NCBI GenBank assembly: GCA_023150475.1
Contig: JAKLKU010000028.1
Span: forward strand, 1 to 52,983
Origin: Planctomycetota bacterium
GTDB lineage: Bacteria > Planctomycetota > UBA1135 > GCA-002686595
Direction: 5' to 3'
DNA length: 52,983 nucleotides
Positions 1 to 8,944 of the stretch are shown here, one piece after another. The notes below the pieces were generated by a model. It made no database searches and was not told where the DNA came from. It worked only from the letters and a program-made list of their open reading frames with translations. A program made the translations under genes and the position numbers. Each line of letters starts with the position of its first letter. Within the stretch, counting starts at the first letter, position 1.

Positions 1-89
1 TCGGCCTCGAGACCGCGCCGTGGAGCGTCGAGAGGCTGCTGCGCTGGCGCGTTTTTCGGCCCGTTTCCAAGCCGGTTCTGGCGCAGTGA
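1..89 (+). CDS. 3' end of an unidentified protein (partial at left edge)
   Basis: The frame beginning at base 3 stays open to a TGA at 87-89 and encodes 28 residues ending PVLAQ. Nearly all third codon positions are G or C, as in the real genes of this window, and the frame stops 16 bases before the end of the convergent lipoprotein gene. That spacing fits the tail of a real plus-strand gene. The visible peptide is basic and hydrophobic (a WSVERLLRW stretch). I do not recognise the family, and the visible part is too short for a function call. Confidence 0.5.
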   Translation, partial: GLETAPWSVERLLRWRVFRPVSKPVLAQ

Positions 90-105
90 TGCGGGGCAGT
101 ATCGT

Positions 106-3100
106 TCAGGGCTTCTGGAACGTGAACGGCGCGCTCTTCGCGAAGTGATCGTGCTCGCGGCCGATGTCCGTCCAGAAGAACCCGTCCCAGGCGAAGCTCG
201 GCCACGCGAAGAGCTCGATCGTCGCGCGCACCGTGCCGTCCTCGAGCCCGACGCCGCCGGACGCCAGGAGGTCGGGGGCGTGCACGCGGACCGTCGGCGA
301 CGCGTCGCTCGGGTCGGGCACCCACAGGCGCCACGCGCGGTCGCCGTCGTCGGTCAACGTGACGCAGTAGAGCCCCGGCACGCCTTCCGCGTCGGGGAGG
401 CTGTTCTCGAACTCGACGTCGAAGCCCTCGCCCCCGGTCGCGCCCGAACCGGGCGTCGGGACCAGCAGTTGGGGCGCATTCGGCGCGAGCAACGTCCCGG
501 TCAGGTCGGAGACGCGCGGCCGCCGGCCCGAGCGAGCGCCGAACACGTCGCGCGCCTCGCAGTGGAGCATCAGGTCGGCTTCGATCGTGCCGTCGAGCAC
601 GAGCTCGCCCTTCTCGTCGCCCGGATACTTGTTGTCGGTCGGATCCGCGACGCCCGGGTAGGCACTGCGCAGTTTCCACACGCCGCCGGTCTGGTCGAAG
701 GCGACGCCGAAACCGACCGTCGCCGCACGCACCAGCGCCGGGATCGGGCTCGCCACGAGCACGCGCGGCGCGCCGTCGAGGTTGCCGAGGTCGACGCCGG
801 TGACCGCCGACGCGTCGAAGAGCGCCGCCGGCCCGTCGATCGGCACGTCCTCCAACGTCGTGCTCGGATCGTCGAGCAACGTGTCGAGGTCGACGGCGAC
901 GTCTTGCGAGCCGCCGGCCGACGCCTGCTTGACCGGCACTTCGATCGCGAAGCCCTTGAGGAAACCCGCGGCCGTGTAGTTGAACTCCGCCGCGGGCGTG
1001 TCGAGCACGCCGATCGACACGGCGCCGATTCGGTTGGGCAGGACGTCGTACGGACCGAACGGGCACTCGTAGCTCGCCGAGGTCGGGTCGATCGAGCAGA
1101 CCTGCACGTCGGAGAGCGGCTCGGCATCGGTCGCTTGGCGCGTGTCGGCGAACACGCGCTCGAAGTCGGCGACGTTGCCGTCGCCGCTCGAGAAGAGCCC
1201 GTCGACCGTGCCGCTCGAGAGCCCGGTCTTCGTCAGACCGATCGACACTCGGTCGGTGGTGACGCCGAACAGCGTCACGAGGTCGTAGCCGGGTGCATCG
1301 ACGGTCACCAGCGTGTCGCCCAGCGTCGCGGCGTCGAGCACGGCGAGCCCGTTCGAGTCGGTCGCGTCGAAGTCGACCGGCGTCACGGTCAGCAGGAAGT
1401 CCTCGTGCGTGAACACGTTCGCGTCCGCGATCGCGGCGAGGGTGCTCGCGTCGAAGACTTCGATCGTGACGGTCGCGCCGAGCGGCGTGCCGGTACCGAT
1501 GGCGCCGAGCTGCGTGAAGCTCGCGTCCGTCGTCGCGGACTCGTTGAGCGCGCGGTCGTAGAGCACGACTTGGAAGTCGAGCGGGTTGTTGCCCGCGAGC
1601 GGATCGAGCGCGACTTGGAACGCGGGCTGCGTGAAAGGCTGCGCGACGAAGAGCCCGCTCGAATTGGACGCGACGACCGACGGCAGCGAGCCGTTGTCGC
1701 CGAGCGCAGTCGTGATCTCGACCGACTCGATCGGCTCGCTCGCGCGGCCGACCAACGCGAAGTTGCGCAGGTCCGAGCGGAACTTCGACTTGTCGGAGCC
1801 CGAGAGACCGAAGCCCGTCAAGGTCGGCGCCTTGGTGTCCTGCGTCGGCACTTGCGTGCCTTGGCGATCGACGTCCGCGTCGAGCAACCGCACGGAGCTC
1901 GCGACGGATCCGCGCTGCACGCGGAACGCGAAATAGAGCGGTCCGTCGGCGAAGCGCGTCGTCAGCGGCGACGTGCCGGAAACCAGGTCGAGTTCGGGCT
2001 CGCGGATCGTCGCGACGTCGGTGTTCGAGTCGTACGGCACGTCGCCGAGTTCGAACTCGCGGTAGAGCGCGGCGAGCTCCGGCGGCGACGAGTTCTTCGC
2101 CGTGCCGAAGACGAACACGCCGATCAAGTCGGTCGCTTGGCCGTCTTCGATCGTCAGCGCCATCTCGAGTTCGCCGACCTTCGCGTTGCCGCCGGTCAGG
2201 TGCGCGATGCCGATGCCGTCGAACGGCAACGACACCATTTCCGCCGCGAGCGGCGGCGCGAACGATGCGGTCTCGTAGTCGAAGGCGGTCTCGGCGAGCA
2301 ACGAGTTGTCCGCCATGCGGATCTTGTGGCCGCTCGGGCTCAGCGTGATCTCGACGGTCGCGTCCTGGCCGAGATCGACCGCCTGCTGCTCGCTGTCGAC
2401 GGAGCGCCAGCGGAAGACGCGCGTGTCGGTGACCGGCAGACCGTTGGTGACCGTCAACAAGGCCTGCGGCAAGGGATCGAACGCCGGAGCCGCGCCGTCG
2501 ACTTGGATGTCGAACGAGTCGGTGTCGACGGTGCCCGGATTGACGCGCCGGTCGAACACGGCGACGAACTCGCCGAACGGACTCTGGTCGCTCGCACCGT
2601 CGACCGGCCAGGTCGCGACGACTTTCGGCGTCGTCGGCGCCGTGTCGGCGATCTTGAACGTCTGGATCAGTTTGTCGAGCGGCTGGTCGATCGGCGTCCC
2701 TTGCAGGTCGGTGACGACTGCGCCGTCGGCGTAAGCCAGCGTGTAGCTCGTTCCCGTCTGCAGCGACACCGCGGGGAAGAGCACGAGCATCCGCCCGTCC
2801 CCCACCAACGCGGCGGACGCGAGCGGGACGAGCTGGCCGACGCTGTCGGACACTTCGAGTCGGAAGGCGCTCTGGATCTTCGAGCTCGACATCGACTCGC
2901 TGAAGACCAACACGAGCGGCGAGTCGGGGTGCACCGCGCTCCCCGCAGGGAACTTCGCCGTGATCGTCGGCGCACCGGTGCGCAGCCACGTGTGGTTGCC
3001 GGGCACGGCGGCCGGTTCGGAACCGATCGCGCCGGTGCCGCCGCCCGACTGGCAGCCGTTCGGACCGAACACGCACGCCGGGTTGTCGCAACCCGGCAGC

Positions 3101-3168
3101 CAGGCCGCGGCGACGCCCAGAGCGGCAAAACGAACGACGCGAACGAACGAGCGGAGGAACGGGATCAC
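106..3168 (-). CDS. Large lipoprotein with Big_5 (SbsA-like) Ig domains
   Basis: Predicted 1020-residue exported lipoprotein. I chose the GTG start at 3168 because it opens a classic signal: basic n-region, hydrophobic stretch, then LPGC with the lipidated cysteine at about residue 27. The open frame runs about 100 residues further upstream, but that part is Arg/Ala/Pro-rich and looks like read-through of the intergenic region. Two consecutive Ig-like repeats of the Big_5/SbsA type lie at roughly residues 55-290; each has the 'P-x-VVATxPxxGA...F...F.....S...F' pattern followed by a beta-rich half. The remainder is beta-rich, with further Ig or carboxypeptidase-regulatory-like modules (for example 'TVEIFDASTLAAIADANVFT', about residues 560-640). 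It is probably a surface or periplasmic structural or adhesive protein; ligand unknown. It is divergent from the TPR lipoprotein at 3481. Confidence 0.75.
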   Translation of the reverse strand: MIPFLRSFVRVVRFAALGVAAAWLPGCDNPACVFGPNGCQSGGGTGAIGSEPAAVPGNHTWLRTGAPTITAKFPAGSAVHPDSPLVLVFSESMSSSKIQSAFRLEVSDSVGQLVPLASAALVGDGRMLVLFPAVSLQTGTSYTLAYADGAVVTDLQGTPIDQPLDKLIQTFKIADTAPTTPKVVATWPVDGASDQSPFGEFVAVFDRRVNPGTVDTDSFDIQVDGAAPAFDPLPQALLTVTNGLPVTDTRVFRWRSVDSEQQAVDLGQDATVEITLSPSGHKIRMADNSLLAETAFDYETASFAPPLAAEMVSLPFDGIGIAHLTGGNAKVGELEMALTIEDGQATDLIGVFVFGTAKNSSPPELAALYREFELGDVPYDSNTDVATIREPELDLVSGTSPLTTRFADGPLYFAFRVQRGSVASSVRLLDADVDRQGTQVPTQDTKAPTLTGFGLSGSDKSKFRSDLRNFALVGRASEPIESVEITTALGDNGSLPSVVASNSSGLFVAQPFTQPAFQVALDPLAGNNPLDFQVVLYDRALNESATTDASFTQLGAIGTGTPLGATVTIEVFDASTLAAIADANVFTHEDFLLTVTPVDFDATDSNGLAVLDAATLGDTLVTVDAPGYDLVTLFGVTTDRVSIGLTKTGLSSGTVDGLFSSGDGNVADFERVFADTRQATDAEPLSDVQVCSIDPTSASYECPFGPYDVLPNRIGAVSIGVLDTPAAEFNYTAAGFLKGFAIEVPVKQASAGGSQDVAVDLDTLLDDPSTTLEDVPIDGPAALFDASAVTGVDLGNLDGAPRVLVASPIPALVRAATVGFGVAFDQTGGVWKLRSAYPGVADPTDNKYPGDEKGELVLDGTIEADLMLHCEARDVFGARSGRRPRVSDLTGTLLAPNAPQLLVPTPGSGATGGEGFDVEFENSLPDAEGVPGLYCVTLTDDGDRAWRLWVPDPSDASPTVRVHAPDLLASGGVGLEDGTVRATIELFAWPSFAWDGFFWTDIGREHDHFAKSAPFTFQKP

Positions 3169-3230
3169 GGGCACGTCCGAGGTGGAAGGGCGGCGGGCTG
3201 GCGGTCGCGCCGGGGGCCGGAAGAACGCAG

Positions 3231-3236
3231 AGGATA
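3231..3236 (-). promoter_or_regulatory. Possible -10 element (TATCCT) for the Big_5 lipoprotein gene
   Basis: On the minus strand TATCCT lies about 62 bases upstream of the GTG at 3168 and fits the TAnnCT form seen at other starts in this window. No convincing -35 box is visible at the usual spacing, so this is tentative. Confidence 0.25.
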
Positions 3237-3300
3237 ACCTGGCGCGGCCCGCGCTCCAGCGAACGAGGTCGGCGCCGAGACTCGACGTGGACGTTTTGGA

Positions 3301-3321
3301 GCGGCGCTTCTTCCGCGCCGC
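3301..3321. other. Perfect 7-bp inverted repeat in a divergent intergenic region
   Basis: GCGGCGC and GCGCCGC flank a 7-base TTCTTCC loop. It lies in the 312-base spacer (3169-3480) between two divergent genes. The rest of that spacer holds the promoter-like sites listed separately and no gene that I can support. The repeat could be an operator or an RNA hairpin; in GC-rich DNA a 7-bp stem can also occur by chance. Confidence 0.3.
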
Positions 3322-3388
3322 TTCGTTCGCTCGCCGAGCCGACGTGACCGACCGCGCGACCCTCGCTAGTTCCGCGCGCCGCGCGCGA

Positions 3389-3417
3389 GTGAAGCGCCGG
3401 AACGCGTCCGCTACACT
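3389..3417 (+). promoter_or_regulatory. Sigma70-like promoter for the TPR lipoprotein gene
   Basis: GTGAAG and TACACT are separated by 17 bases. The -10 box is followed by CCCCGC, the same GC-rich discriminator found after the -10 boxes of the BMC operon and of the coiled-coil gene at 29448. It lies 63 bases ahead of the ATG at 3481. Confidence 0.4.
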
Positions 3418-3480
3418 CCCCGCCCCGAGCCTCGCCGTACGCCCTTTTGGGCGCCGTCGGTTCCGGCCCAAGATCCCCGC

Positions 3481-5697
3481 ATGCTTCGTCCCTTCGTCGC
3501 GCGCTTCGGCTGGATCGGCCTCGCCGCCGCTGCCTGTCGGACCGCGGCGCCCGAGCCGCAGCCCGAGTCGCGGCCCGGGGCCGAGCCCGTGTCGGCGCCC
3601 GCAGCGGCGCCCGCAGCGGCGGCCTCAGCATCGAACGGCGCTGGCGCGGAGCCCCGCGCATCGGGAACCGACGCCCGGGCGGACGACGAATCCGGTGCGA
3701 ACGGACCGACAGCGGCGCCGAGCTCACCGGGCGGCGACGACGCGTCGGCACGCGACGGCTTCGACCTCCGCGAACCTGAGCCTTCCGAGATCGGCGGCGG
3801 CGCGGACGAACCTTCCGCGAGGTCGGCGGAAACCCCAATCGCAGCGCGCCAGTCCACGGCGACGCGCCAGCCCACGGCGACGCGCCCGTCCGCGGCGACG
3901 AGCTCGGCCCCCGCAGCCGCGATTTCCGTCGACGACGCGCGCCGTGACGCGATCCGCGCGATCGAGTCCGGCGAGTACGCCCGCGCCCGCGCGCTGCTCG
4001 AGGACTTGATCGTCGGCTCGCGACTCGAAGAAGGCCGTGCCTTGCTCGACCGCGGCCAAGCGCTCGACGCGCTCGCGATCCTGGAGGACGTGCGCGACGC
4101 TGCGCCGGGACGCCAGGACGTGCTGCTGCCGTTCGCCGAAGCGAGCCTGCGCAGCGGCCGCGAGCTCGGCGAGCCGAGTCTGCTCGAACGTGCGTTCGCG
4201 ACGTTCAGCCAGATCGACGACGATCCGGCAGCAGCGTTCGGCGCGAGCCGCGCCGCGCGCGCTCTCGGTCGCACCGACGAAGCGCTGCGCGCCGCGCGTG
4301 ACGGCGTGCGGTTGCTCGACGCTCGGGGCCTACGCACGCCGCTCGAGGAGCCTGCGGAACGCACGTGGGCCCAAGCGGCGCTCGACGCGTTCTACTTGGC
4401 GAAGACGAACCAGTCCGCCGAGTCCGACGCGCTGCGCACGGAAAGCGAAGATGCGCTCTCGCGCTACCTCGGCACGAACTCGTCCGATGGTTGGATCTGG
4501 CTCGAGCTCGGCAAGCTCGCGGAGAGCGACGGACGGCTCGGCGACGCCGCGACCGCGTTCGAGCGCGGGCTGCACCGCGAGAGCACGCGCACCGAACTCG
4601 TCGACGGACTGTTGCGCACGAGCTTCGCCGACCGCGGCGGCGAAGGCGCTCTCGTCGCGATGACCCGCGTGCTCGCCGCGCATCCCGAACTCGCGCTCGC
4701 GCGCTTCGACCGCGGCCTCGCGCGCTTCGAGATCGGCGTCGCGCGCCGCGACGGTGGCGCGGATGCGGAGCTCGAGCGTGCGCGCGCCGACTTCGCCGCG
4801 GCGCGAGAAGCGGATCCGGCGCTCGCCTCGGCCGCCCTCGGGTGGGAGGCGATCTGCTTCGCGGCCGCGGGTTGGAACGCACTCGCGGCGGAACGCCCCG
4901 ACGACGCGCGGCGCTCGTTCGAAGCGATGGAACGGCTCTTCGAAGGCGGCTTGCGCTGGCGCCTCGAAGGCCGCGTGCGCTCCGGACTCGACGGGCTCGC
5001 GTTCGTCGGCGCCGCGTACCAACGCGCCAACCGACTCGAGGATGCCGCCGCGCTCTACACGCGCCTCGCGGAGTACGAACCGACGAACGTCGACTTCGCG
5101 AACAACGCCGGCCTCTTCCACCGCGACCTCGGCGTGACGCTCGAACACGGCGCCGAGGATCTCGAACGCGCGGCGCGCGGAGAGCTCCAGGACCGTGCGC
5201 GGCTCGCCGAGGTCCTCGCGAGCGCCGGGATCGCACGCGACGCCGCCGTGACGCCGGCAACGGCGCGCAAGCTCGACGAAGTCGCCGCCGAACGCCGCCG
5301 ACGAGCGCTCGAACACTTCGAGCAGAGCTTCGCCGCGTACGAAAGAGCGACGGCGCTCGCGCCGCACGACGTGCGCGTGATGAACGACGTCGCACTGATC
5401 CTCGTCTACTACTTGAAGCGCGACTGGGAACGTGCGCGGAGCTGGCTGCTGCGCGCCGTGGAGCTCGGCGAAGCTCAGCTCGCCGATCCGGCGCTCACGA
5501 AGGAGCAGCGCTTCGAGCTCCAGAACGCGTTCGGCGACGCCCACGAGAACCTAGGCGTGCTCACGCTCGAACACGACCGCGATCCCGCCGCGGCGCGCAA
5601 GTGGTTCCAACGCGCGGTCGAGATCGGTCCCGATCCGCGCCCGATCATCACCGACGATTGGTTGAAACGTTGCGACGAGCTCGAAGCTCGCCGTTAG
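3481..5697 (+). CDS. TPR-repeat lipoprotein
   Basis: A 738-residue protein with a lipoprotein signal (LAAAAC, cysteine at residue 19). An Ala/Pro/Glu-rich low-complexity linker to about residue 150 includes three copies of an 18-base repeat. Helical tetratricopeptide-type repeats follow to the C-terminus (for example around 'ALDALAILEDVRDAAPG', 'RANRLEDAAALYTRLAEYEP' and 'RKWFQRAVEIGPDPR'). Such proteins are scaffolds for protein-protein contacts at the membrane; no catalytic motif is seen. The C-terminal third shares a recognisable module with the downstream TPR protein at 5732 ('NNxGLFxRD', then 'YExAxxxAPxxxxxxND', then 'ALILxY'), so the two look like tandem paralogues. The stop is 34 bases from the next start, consistent with one transcript. 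Confidence 0.8.
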   Translation: MLRPFVARFGWIGLAAAACRTAAPEPQPESRPGAEPVSAPAAAPAAAASASNGAGAEPRASGTDARADDESGANGPTAAPSSPGGDDASARDGFDLREPEPSEIGGGADEPSARSAETPIAARQSTATRQPTATRPSAATSSAPAAAISVDDARRDAIRAIESGEYARARALLEDLIVGSRLEEGRALLDRGQALDALAILEDVRDAAPGRQDVLLPFAEASLRSGRELGEPSLLERAFATFSQIDDDPAAAFGASRAARALGRTDEALRAARDGVRLLDARGLRTPLEEPAERTWAQAALDAFYLAKTNQSAESDALRTESEDALSRYLGTNSSDGWIWLELGKLAESDGRLGDAATAFERGLHRESTRTELVDGLLRTSFADRGGEGALVAMTRVLAAHPELALARFDRGLARFEIGVARRDGGADAELERARADFAAAREADPALASAALGWEAICFAAAGWNALAAERPDDARRSFEAMERLFEGGLRWRLEGRVRSGLDGLAFVGAAYQRANRLEDAAALYTRLAEYEPTNVDFANNAGLFHRDLGVTLEHGAEDLERAARGELQDRARLAEVLASAGIARDAAVTPATARKLDEVAAERRRRALEHFEQSFAAYERATALAPHDVRVMNDVALILVYYLKRDWERARSWLLRAVELGEAQLADPALTKEQRFELQNAFGDAHENLGVLTLEHDRDPAAARKWFQRAVEIGPDPRPIITDDWLKRCDELEARR
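3841..3894. repeat. Three 18-base tandem repeats inside the TPR lipoprotein linker
   Basis: Three in-frame, slightly diverged 18-base units (GCGACGCGCCAGCCCACG type) encode ATRQPT-like hexapeptides. They look like slippage products in a low-complexity linker. Confidence 0.6.
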
Positions 5698-5731
5698 CAC
5701 GCTCGACCGCACCCCCCTCGACGACACTCCC

Positions 5732-7402
5732 ATGATCGCGTCCTTCTTCGTGTTGCTCTCGGCCCCGCTTTCCGTCTCCGCGACTCCGCCGCCGGCCGCC
5801 GTGCATGCGCAAGCACCGGCCGACGCGTCGATCGAGCGCGGACGGAGTCTGCTCGAACAGGGCAAGCCCGACGAAGCGCTGCTCTGCTTCGAAGAGGCCG
5901 TGAAACGCGATGACTCGTTCAAGACCCGGATGTGGGTGCTGCGCGCCCGCATGTCGCTCGGCGACGTCGAAGACGCGCTCACCGCCGTCGACGAAGCTCG
6001 CGCGGCCGGAGCGAAGGGTCCCGACGTCGACTACCTCGTGGGTTTCGGCCTCGTCGAACTCGCCAAACAAGCCGTCGCGAGCGGGAACCCGGGCGCCTTC
6101 GTCGGCCAGCAGTTCTCCGACGCCGTCGTGTTCCTCGAGCGCGCGACTGCGGCGGATCCGCAGCGCTATCGCGACGCGTTCCTCCCGCTCGCGGAGGCTG
6201 CGTGGTTCGCGCCCGACTTGCCCAAGGCGCGCAAGGCGATCGAACGCGCCGTCGAAGTGTTCCCGGCGAACGTCGACGCACAGATCCTCCACGGCAAGAT
6301 CGCGATGTCGCAGTTCGTCGCCGCGCAGCAGGACGAAGCGCAGAAGGCCGGCGCCGACGCTCACTGGAACGCCGCCGTGCAAGCGTTCGAGCGGGCGCTC
6401 GCCGCGCTCGGCAGCGCCGACGACCTCGGCACGCGAGCGAAGCGCGCCGAAGCCGCGAAGGAGCTCGGCAACGCGCAGGTCTGGAAACAAGCGAAGGACA
6501 AGGCTCGCGCCGCCTACGTGACCGCGATCACCGCCGCGCCGGCGACGATCGACTACGTCGCGGCGTACCAGGCGCTCGGCGGCGACGAGCTCGCGCTCGC
6601 GCTCGAAGAGGCGCACCGGAAGTTCGTCGCACACCCCGACGACACGTGGAGCGCGCCGACGCTCGTGTGGTGGCTCGGTTGGATTCGCTACGACCGCAAG
6701 CAGTACCCGGAAGCCGAGACGGCGTTCCGCGAGGCGATCGCGAAGAATCCGCAGTTCACCAACTCGTGGTTCTACGTCTACAAGTGCTGCTACTCGCAGC
6801 AGAAGTACCCCGAAGCGATCGCTGCACTGAAGAGCTTCGCCGACGTCGACCGCGACGGACTGACCAACGCCGTGCTCTCCGCGAAGGAGCTCACGCAAGC
6901 CGAGATCGAGTACTTGGTCGGCTGGTGCGCGAACCCCGACAAGCACGACGGCAAGCCTCTCAATCTCGACGCCGCGATGCTGTGCGAGGTCCTGACTCGT
7001 TCGAGCCCGCAGGAAGGCCGCTACTGGAACAACCTCGGCCTGTTCCTCCGCGACCACGCCGACATCCTCGCGCGCACGAAGCGCGACACGCCTCGCGACG
7101 AACTCGTGCCGTTCTACGAGCGTGCTCTCGTCGCGTACGAAACTGCGCTTTCGATCGCGCCCGAGAACCCGAACTACCTGAACGACACTGCGGTCATCCT
7201 GCACTACAACCTCGAGCGCGAGCTCCCTCGCGCCCTCGAGCTCTACGCAAAGGCGTACGAGTGCGCGAAGAAGGAACTCGAACGCAAGGACCTGTCGCCG
7301 GACGATCGCGCTGCGATCCAGATCGCGCTGCGTGACTCGAAGAACAACTTGGAGCTCCTGAAGAAGGAGCTCGAGAAGAAGCAGAACGGCGAAGGTCAGT
7401 GA
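5732..7402 (+). CDS. Secreted TPR-repeat protein
   Basis: A 556-residue protein starting with an export signal (MIASFFVLLSAPLSVSA, cleavage probably near residue 17-28). It is then almost entirely helical TPR-like repeats: 'GRSLLEQGKPDEALLCFEEA' near the start, 'YDRKQYPEAETAFREAIAKN' in the middle, and a lysine/glutamate-rich helix at the end. Its C-terminal half resembles that of the preceding lipoprotein, sharing the 'YWNNLGLFLRDH' and 'YLNDTAVILHYNLER' elements. No enzymatic motif is seen; it is probably a periplasmic interaction scaffold. Its TGA overlaps the GTG of the next gene (GTGA), so synthesis of the DUF6687-like protein is probably coupled to it. Confidence 0.8.
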   Translation: MIASFFVLLSAPLSVSATPPPAAVHAQAPADASIERGRSLLEQGKPDEALLCFEEAVKRDDSFKTRMWVLRARMSLGDVEDALTAVDEARAAGAKGPDVDYLVGFGLVELAKQAVASGNPGAFVGQQFSDAVVFLERATAADPQRYRDAFLPLAEAAWFAPDLPKARKAIERAVEVFPANVDAQILHGKIAMSQFVAAQQDEAQKAGADAHWNAAVQAFERALAALGSADDLGTRAKRAEAAKELGNAQVWKQAKDKARAAYVTAITAAPATIDYVAAYQALGGDELALALEEAHRKFVAHPDDTWSAPTLVWWLGWIRYDRKQYPEAETAFREAIAKNPQFTNSWFYVYKCCYSQQKYPEAIAALKSFADVDRDGLTNAVLSAKELTQAEIEYLVGWCANPDKHDGKPLNLDAAMLCEVLTRSSPQEGRYWNNLGLFLRDHADILARTKRDTPRDELVPFYERALVAYETALSIAPENPNYLNDTAVILHYNLERELPRALELYAKAYECAKKELERKDLSPDDRAAIQIALRDSKNNLELLKKELEKKQNGEGQ

Positions 7403-8463
7403 GCGGGCGCTACGAGCTCCGCATCACGGCGGACGCGTGTCCGCAGCCGCCCGCGTCTCGAGAAGCCGTCGCCAACGTCCACGTCATAAGCATCGACGGC
7501 GCGTGGGGCGCTCCGGGGCTCAACCTGAGCCACTGGCCGGGGAACCGCACGCCCGAAGCGCTGCGCCATCCACTGTCGACGGGCAGCGTGCTCGCGTTCG
7601 CGAAGCTCCCCGAGGCGGAGCGCGCGCGACTCGTCGGCGACGCGCGCATCGTCGTCAACAACCACTACGACACCGACGGAATGCTCGCGCTGTTCGCGTT
7701 CCTGCGGCCGGAGGTCGCGCTGCGGCACGAGCGAGCGCTGCTCGCCGGTGCAGCCGCGGGCGACTTCTTCGAAGCGCCGAACGACGACGCCGTCGCGCTC
7801 GACGCAGTGATCGGTGCATTCGCCGACACCGAACGTTCGCCGCTCGCGGCGCGCTTCGCGGGCCTCGGTGCGTATCCGCGGTTCGAACTCGCGGCGCACG
7901 CGGTGCTCGAGCGACTGCCCGAGTGGCTCGAGCGAGGTCTCGCTCGCGAACGCGAGCTCTGGCAGCCGGCGATCGAAGGTCTGGCGCGGGGCCGCGCCGA
8001 GCTCTCGCGCGCGACCCGGGACGAGCTCGTCCACCTCGACTGGACCGTCTGGACGTCGACCGACGCGCTCGGGCCGTTCGATCCAGGCCGGCACGCGCTG
8101 TTCGGCTCGACCGGAGCCGACCGGGTGCTCACGCTCGGGCCGCGGCGCGACGGCACGCTCGCCCGGTTCTTGATCGGCACGCGTTCGTGGTTCGACGGCA
8201 CGCGCGAGACTCGGCTTCCTCGCCCGGACCTCGCGGAGCTCGCGCAGCGACTGAACGAGCTCGAACGGACGTCGGCTGCGGACTCGGGCGCGTGGCGGTG
8301 CCACGAAACGTCGAGCCCCTCGCCCGAACTGTGGTTCGGAAACGAGGGGCTCGGACTGTTCGAGGAGCACAACCGCGAGCTCGCTCCGAGTTCGCTCGCG
8401 CCGGCGGCGATCCGGCGCGAGGTCGGGAACGCGCTGCGGCGTGCGCTCGCGCTGCCGCAGTGA
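7399..8463 (+). CDS. DUF6687-like protein of unknown function
   Basis: A 354-residue soluble protein read from a GTG that overlaps the previous stop by four bases. It has no signal peptide or membrane segment. The most distinctive stretch is 'NNHYDTDGMLALFAF' (residues about 90-105), followed by a conserved-looking 'LLAGAAAGDFFE' segment. This matches my memory of the DUF6687 family, which has no assigned function. The H-x-D-x-DG signature recalls the metal-binding motif of DHH-type phosphoesterases, but I cannot see the other DHH motifs, so a hydrolase role is only a guess. Coupling to two exported TPR proteins is odd for a cytoplasmic protein. Its stop abuts the convergent mscL stop without a spacer. 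Confidence 0.6.
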   Translation: MSGRYELRITADACPQPPASREAVANVHVISIDGAWGAPGLNLSHWPGNRTPEALRHPLSTGSVLAFAKLPEAERARLVGDARIVVNNHYDTDGMLALFAFLRPEVALRHERALLAGAAAGDFFEAPNDDAVALDAVIGAFADTERSPLAARFAGLGAYPRFELAAHAVLERLPEWLERGLARERELWQPAIEGLARGRAELSRATRDELVHLDWTVWTSTDALGPFDPGRHALFGSTGADRVLTLGPRRDGTLARFLIGTRSWFDGTRETRLPRPDLAELAQRLNELERTSAADSGAWRCHETSSPSPELWFGNEGLGLFEEHNRELAPSSLAPAAIRREVGNALRRALALPQ

Positions 8464-8844
8464 CTACTTCGCGGCCGGCGCGGGCTGCTTGCGCATCTTG
8501 TTCATCATCCGGACCGCGATGAAGATCGCGAAGGCCACGATGATGAAGTCGAGCACGTTCTGGAGGAAGGAACCGTACTTGACGACCGACGCGCCCGCCT
8601 TCGACGCAGCGTCGATGGCGTCCTGACCGACGATCGTCTGGATCGACTTCGACGCCTTGTCGAACGACAGCGCGTACTTCGTGAAGTCGATGCCGCCGAG
8701 GAGCAAGCCGACGAGCGGCATGATGATGTCGTTGACCATCGACGACACGATCTTGCCGAAAGCCGCGCCGATCACGACGCCGACGGCCATGTCGACGACG
8801 TTGCCCTTCATGGCGAATTCCTTGAACTCTTGCATCATGCCCAT
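8464..8844 (-). CDS. mscL: Large-conductance mechanosensitive channel MscL
   Basis: A 126-residue protein with the full MscL layout: the N-terminal 'FKEFAMKGNVVDMAVGVVIGAAFGKIV' helix (amphipathic segment plus TM1), a polar periplasmic loop, TM2 ('VLDFIIVAFAIFIAVRMMN'), and a short C-terminal helix. It forms a homopentameric inner-membrane channel that opens under high membrane tension and releases solutes on hypo-osmotic shock. The ATG at 8844 is favoured because the familiar N-terminus begins there; the frame is open further upstream but without MscL-like sequence. It lies 100 bases downstream of the DUF481 outer-membrane protein on the same strand, a plausible osmotic-stress pair. Confidence 0.95.
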   Translation of the reverse strand: MGMMQEFKEFAMKGNVVDMAVGVVIGAAFGKIVSSMVNDIIMPLVGLLLGGIDFTKYALSFDKASKSIQTIVGQDAIDAASKAGASVVKYGSFLQNVLDFIIVAFAIFIAVRMMNKMRKQPAPAAK

Positions 8845-8944
8845 GGCGTGAACTCCTGATTCTTGGGTTCGGAGGGACTCGAGGACTCTGTGTGGGACGA
8901 GCGCACGCCGTGACGCGCGCGTGCGCTCCGATTCGGACTCGAGA

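Noticed and set aside
145..3237. A 1030-codon plus-strand open frame opposite the Big_5 lipoprotein
   Set aside because: Composition is Arg/Glu/Val repeats without domains, whereas the minus-strand frame has a lipobox and Ig-like repeats.
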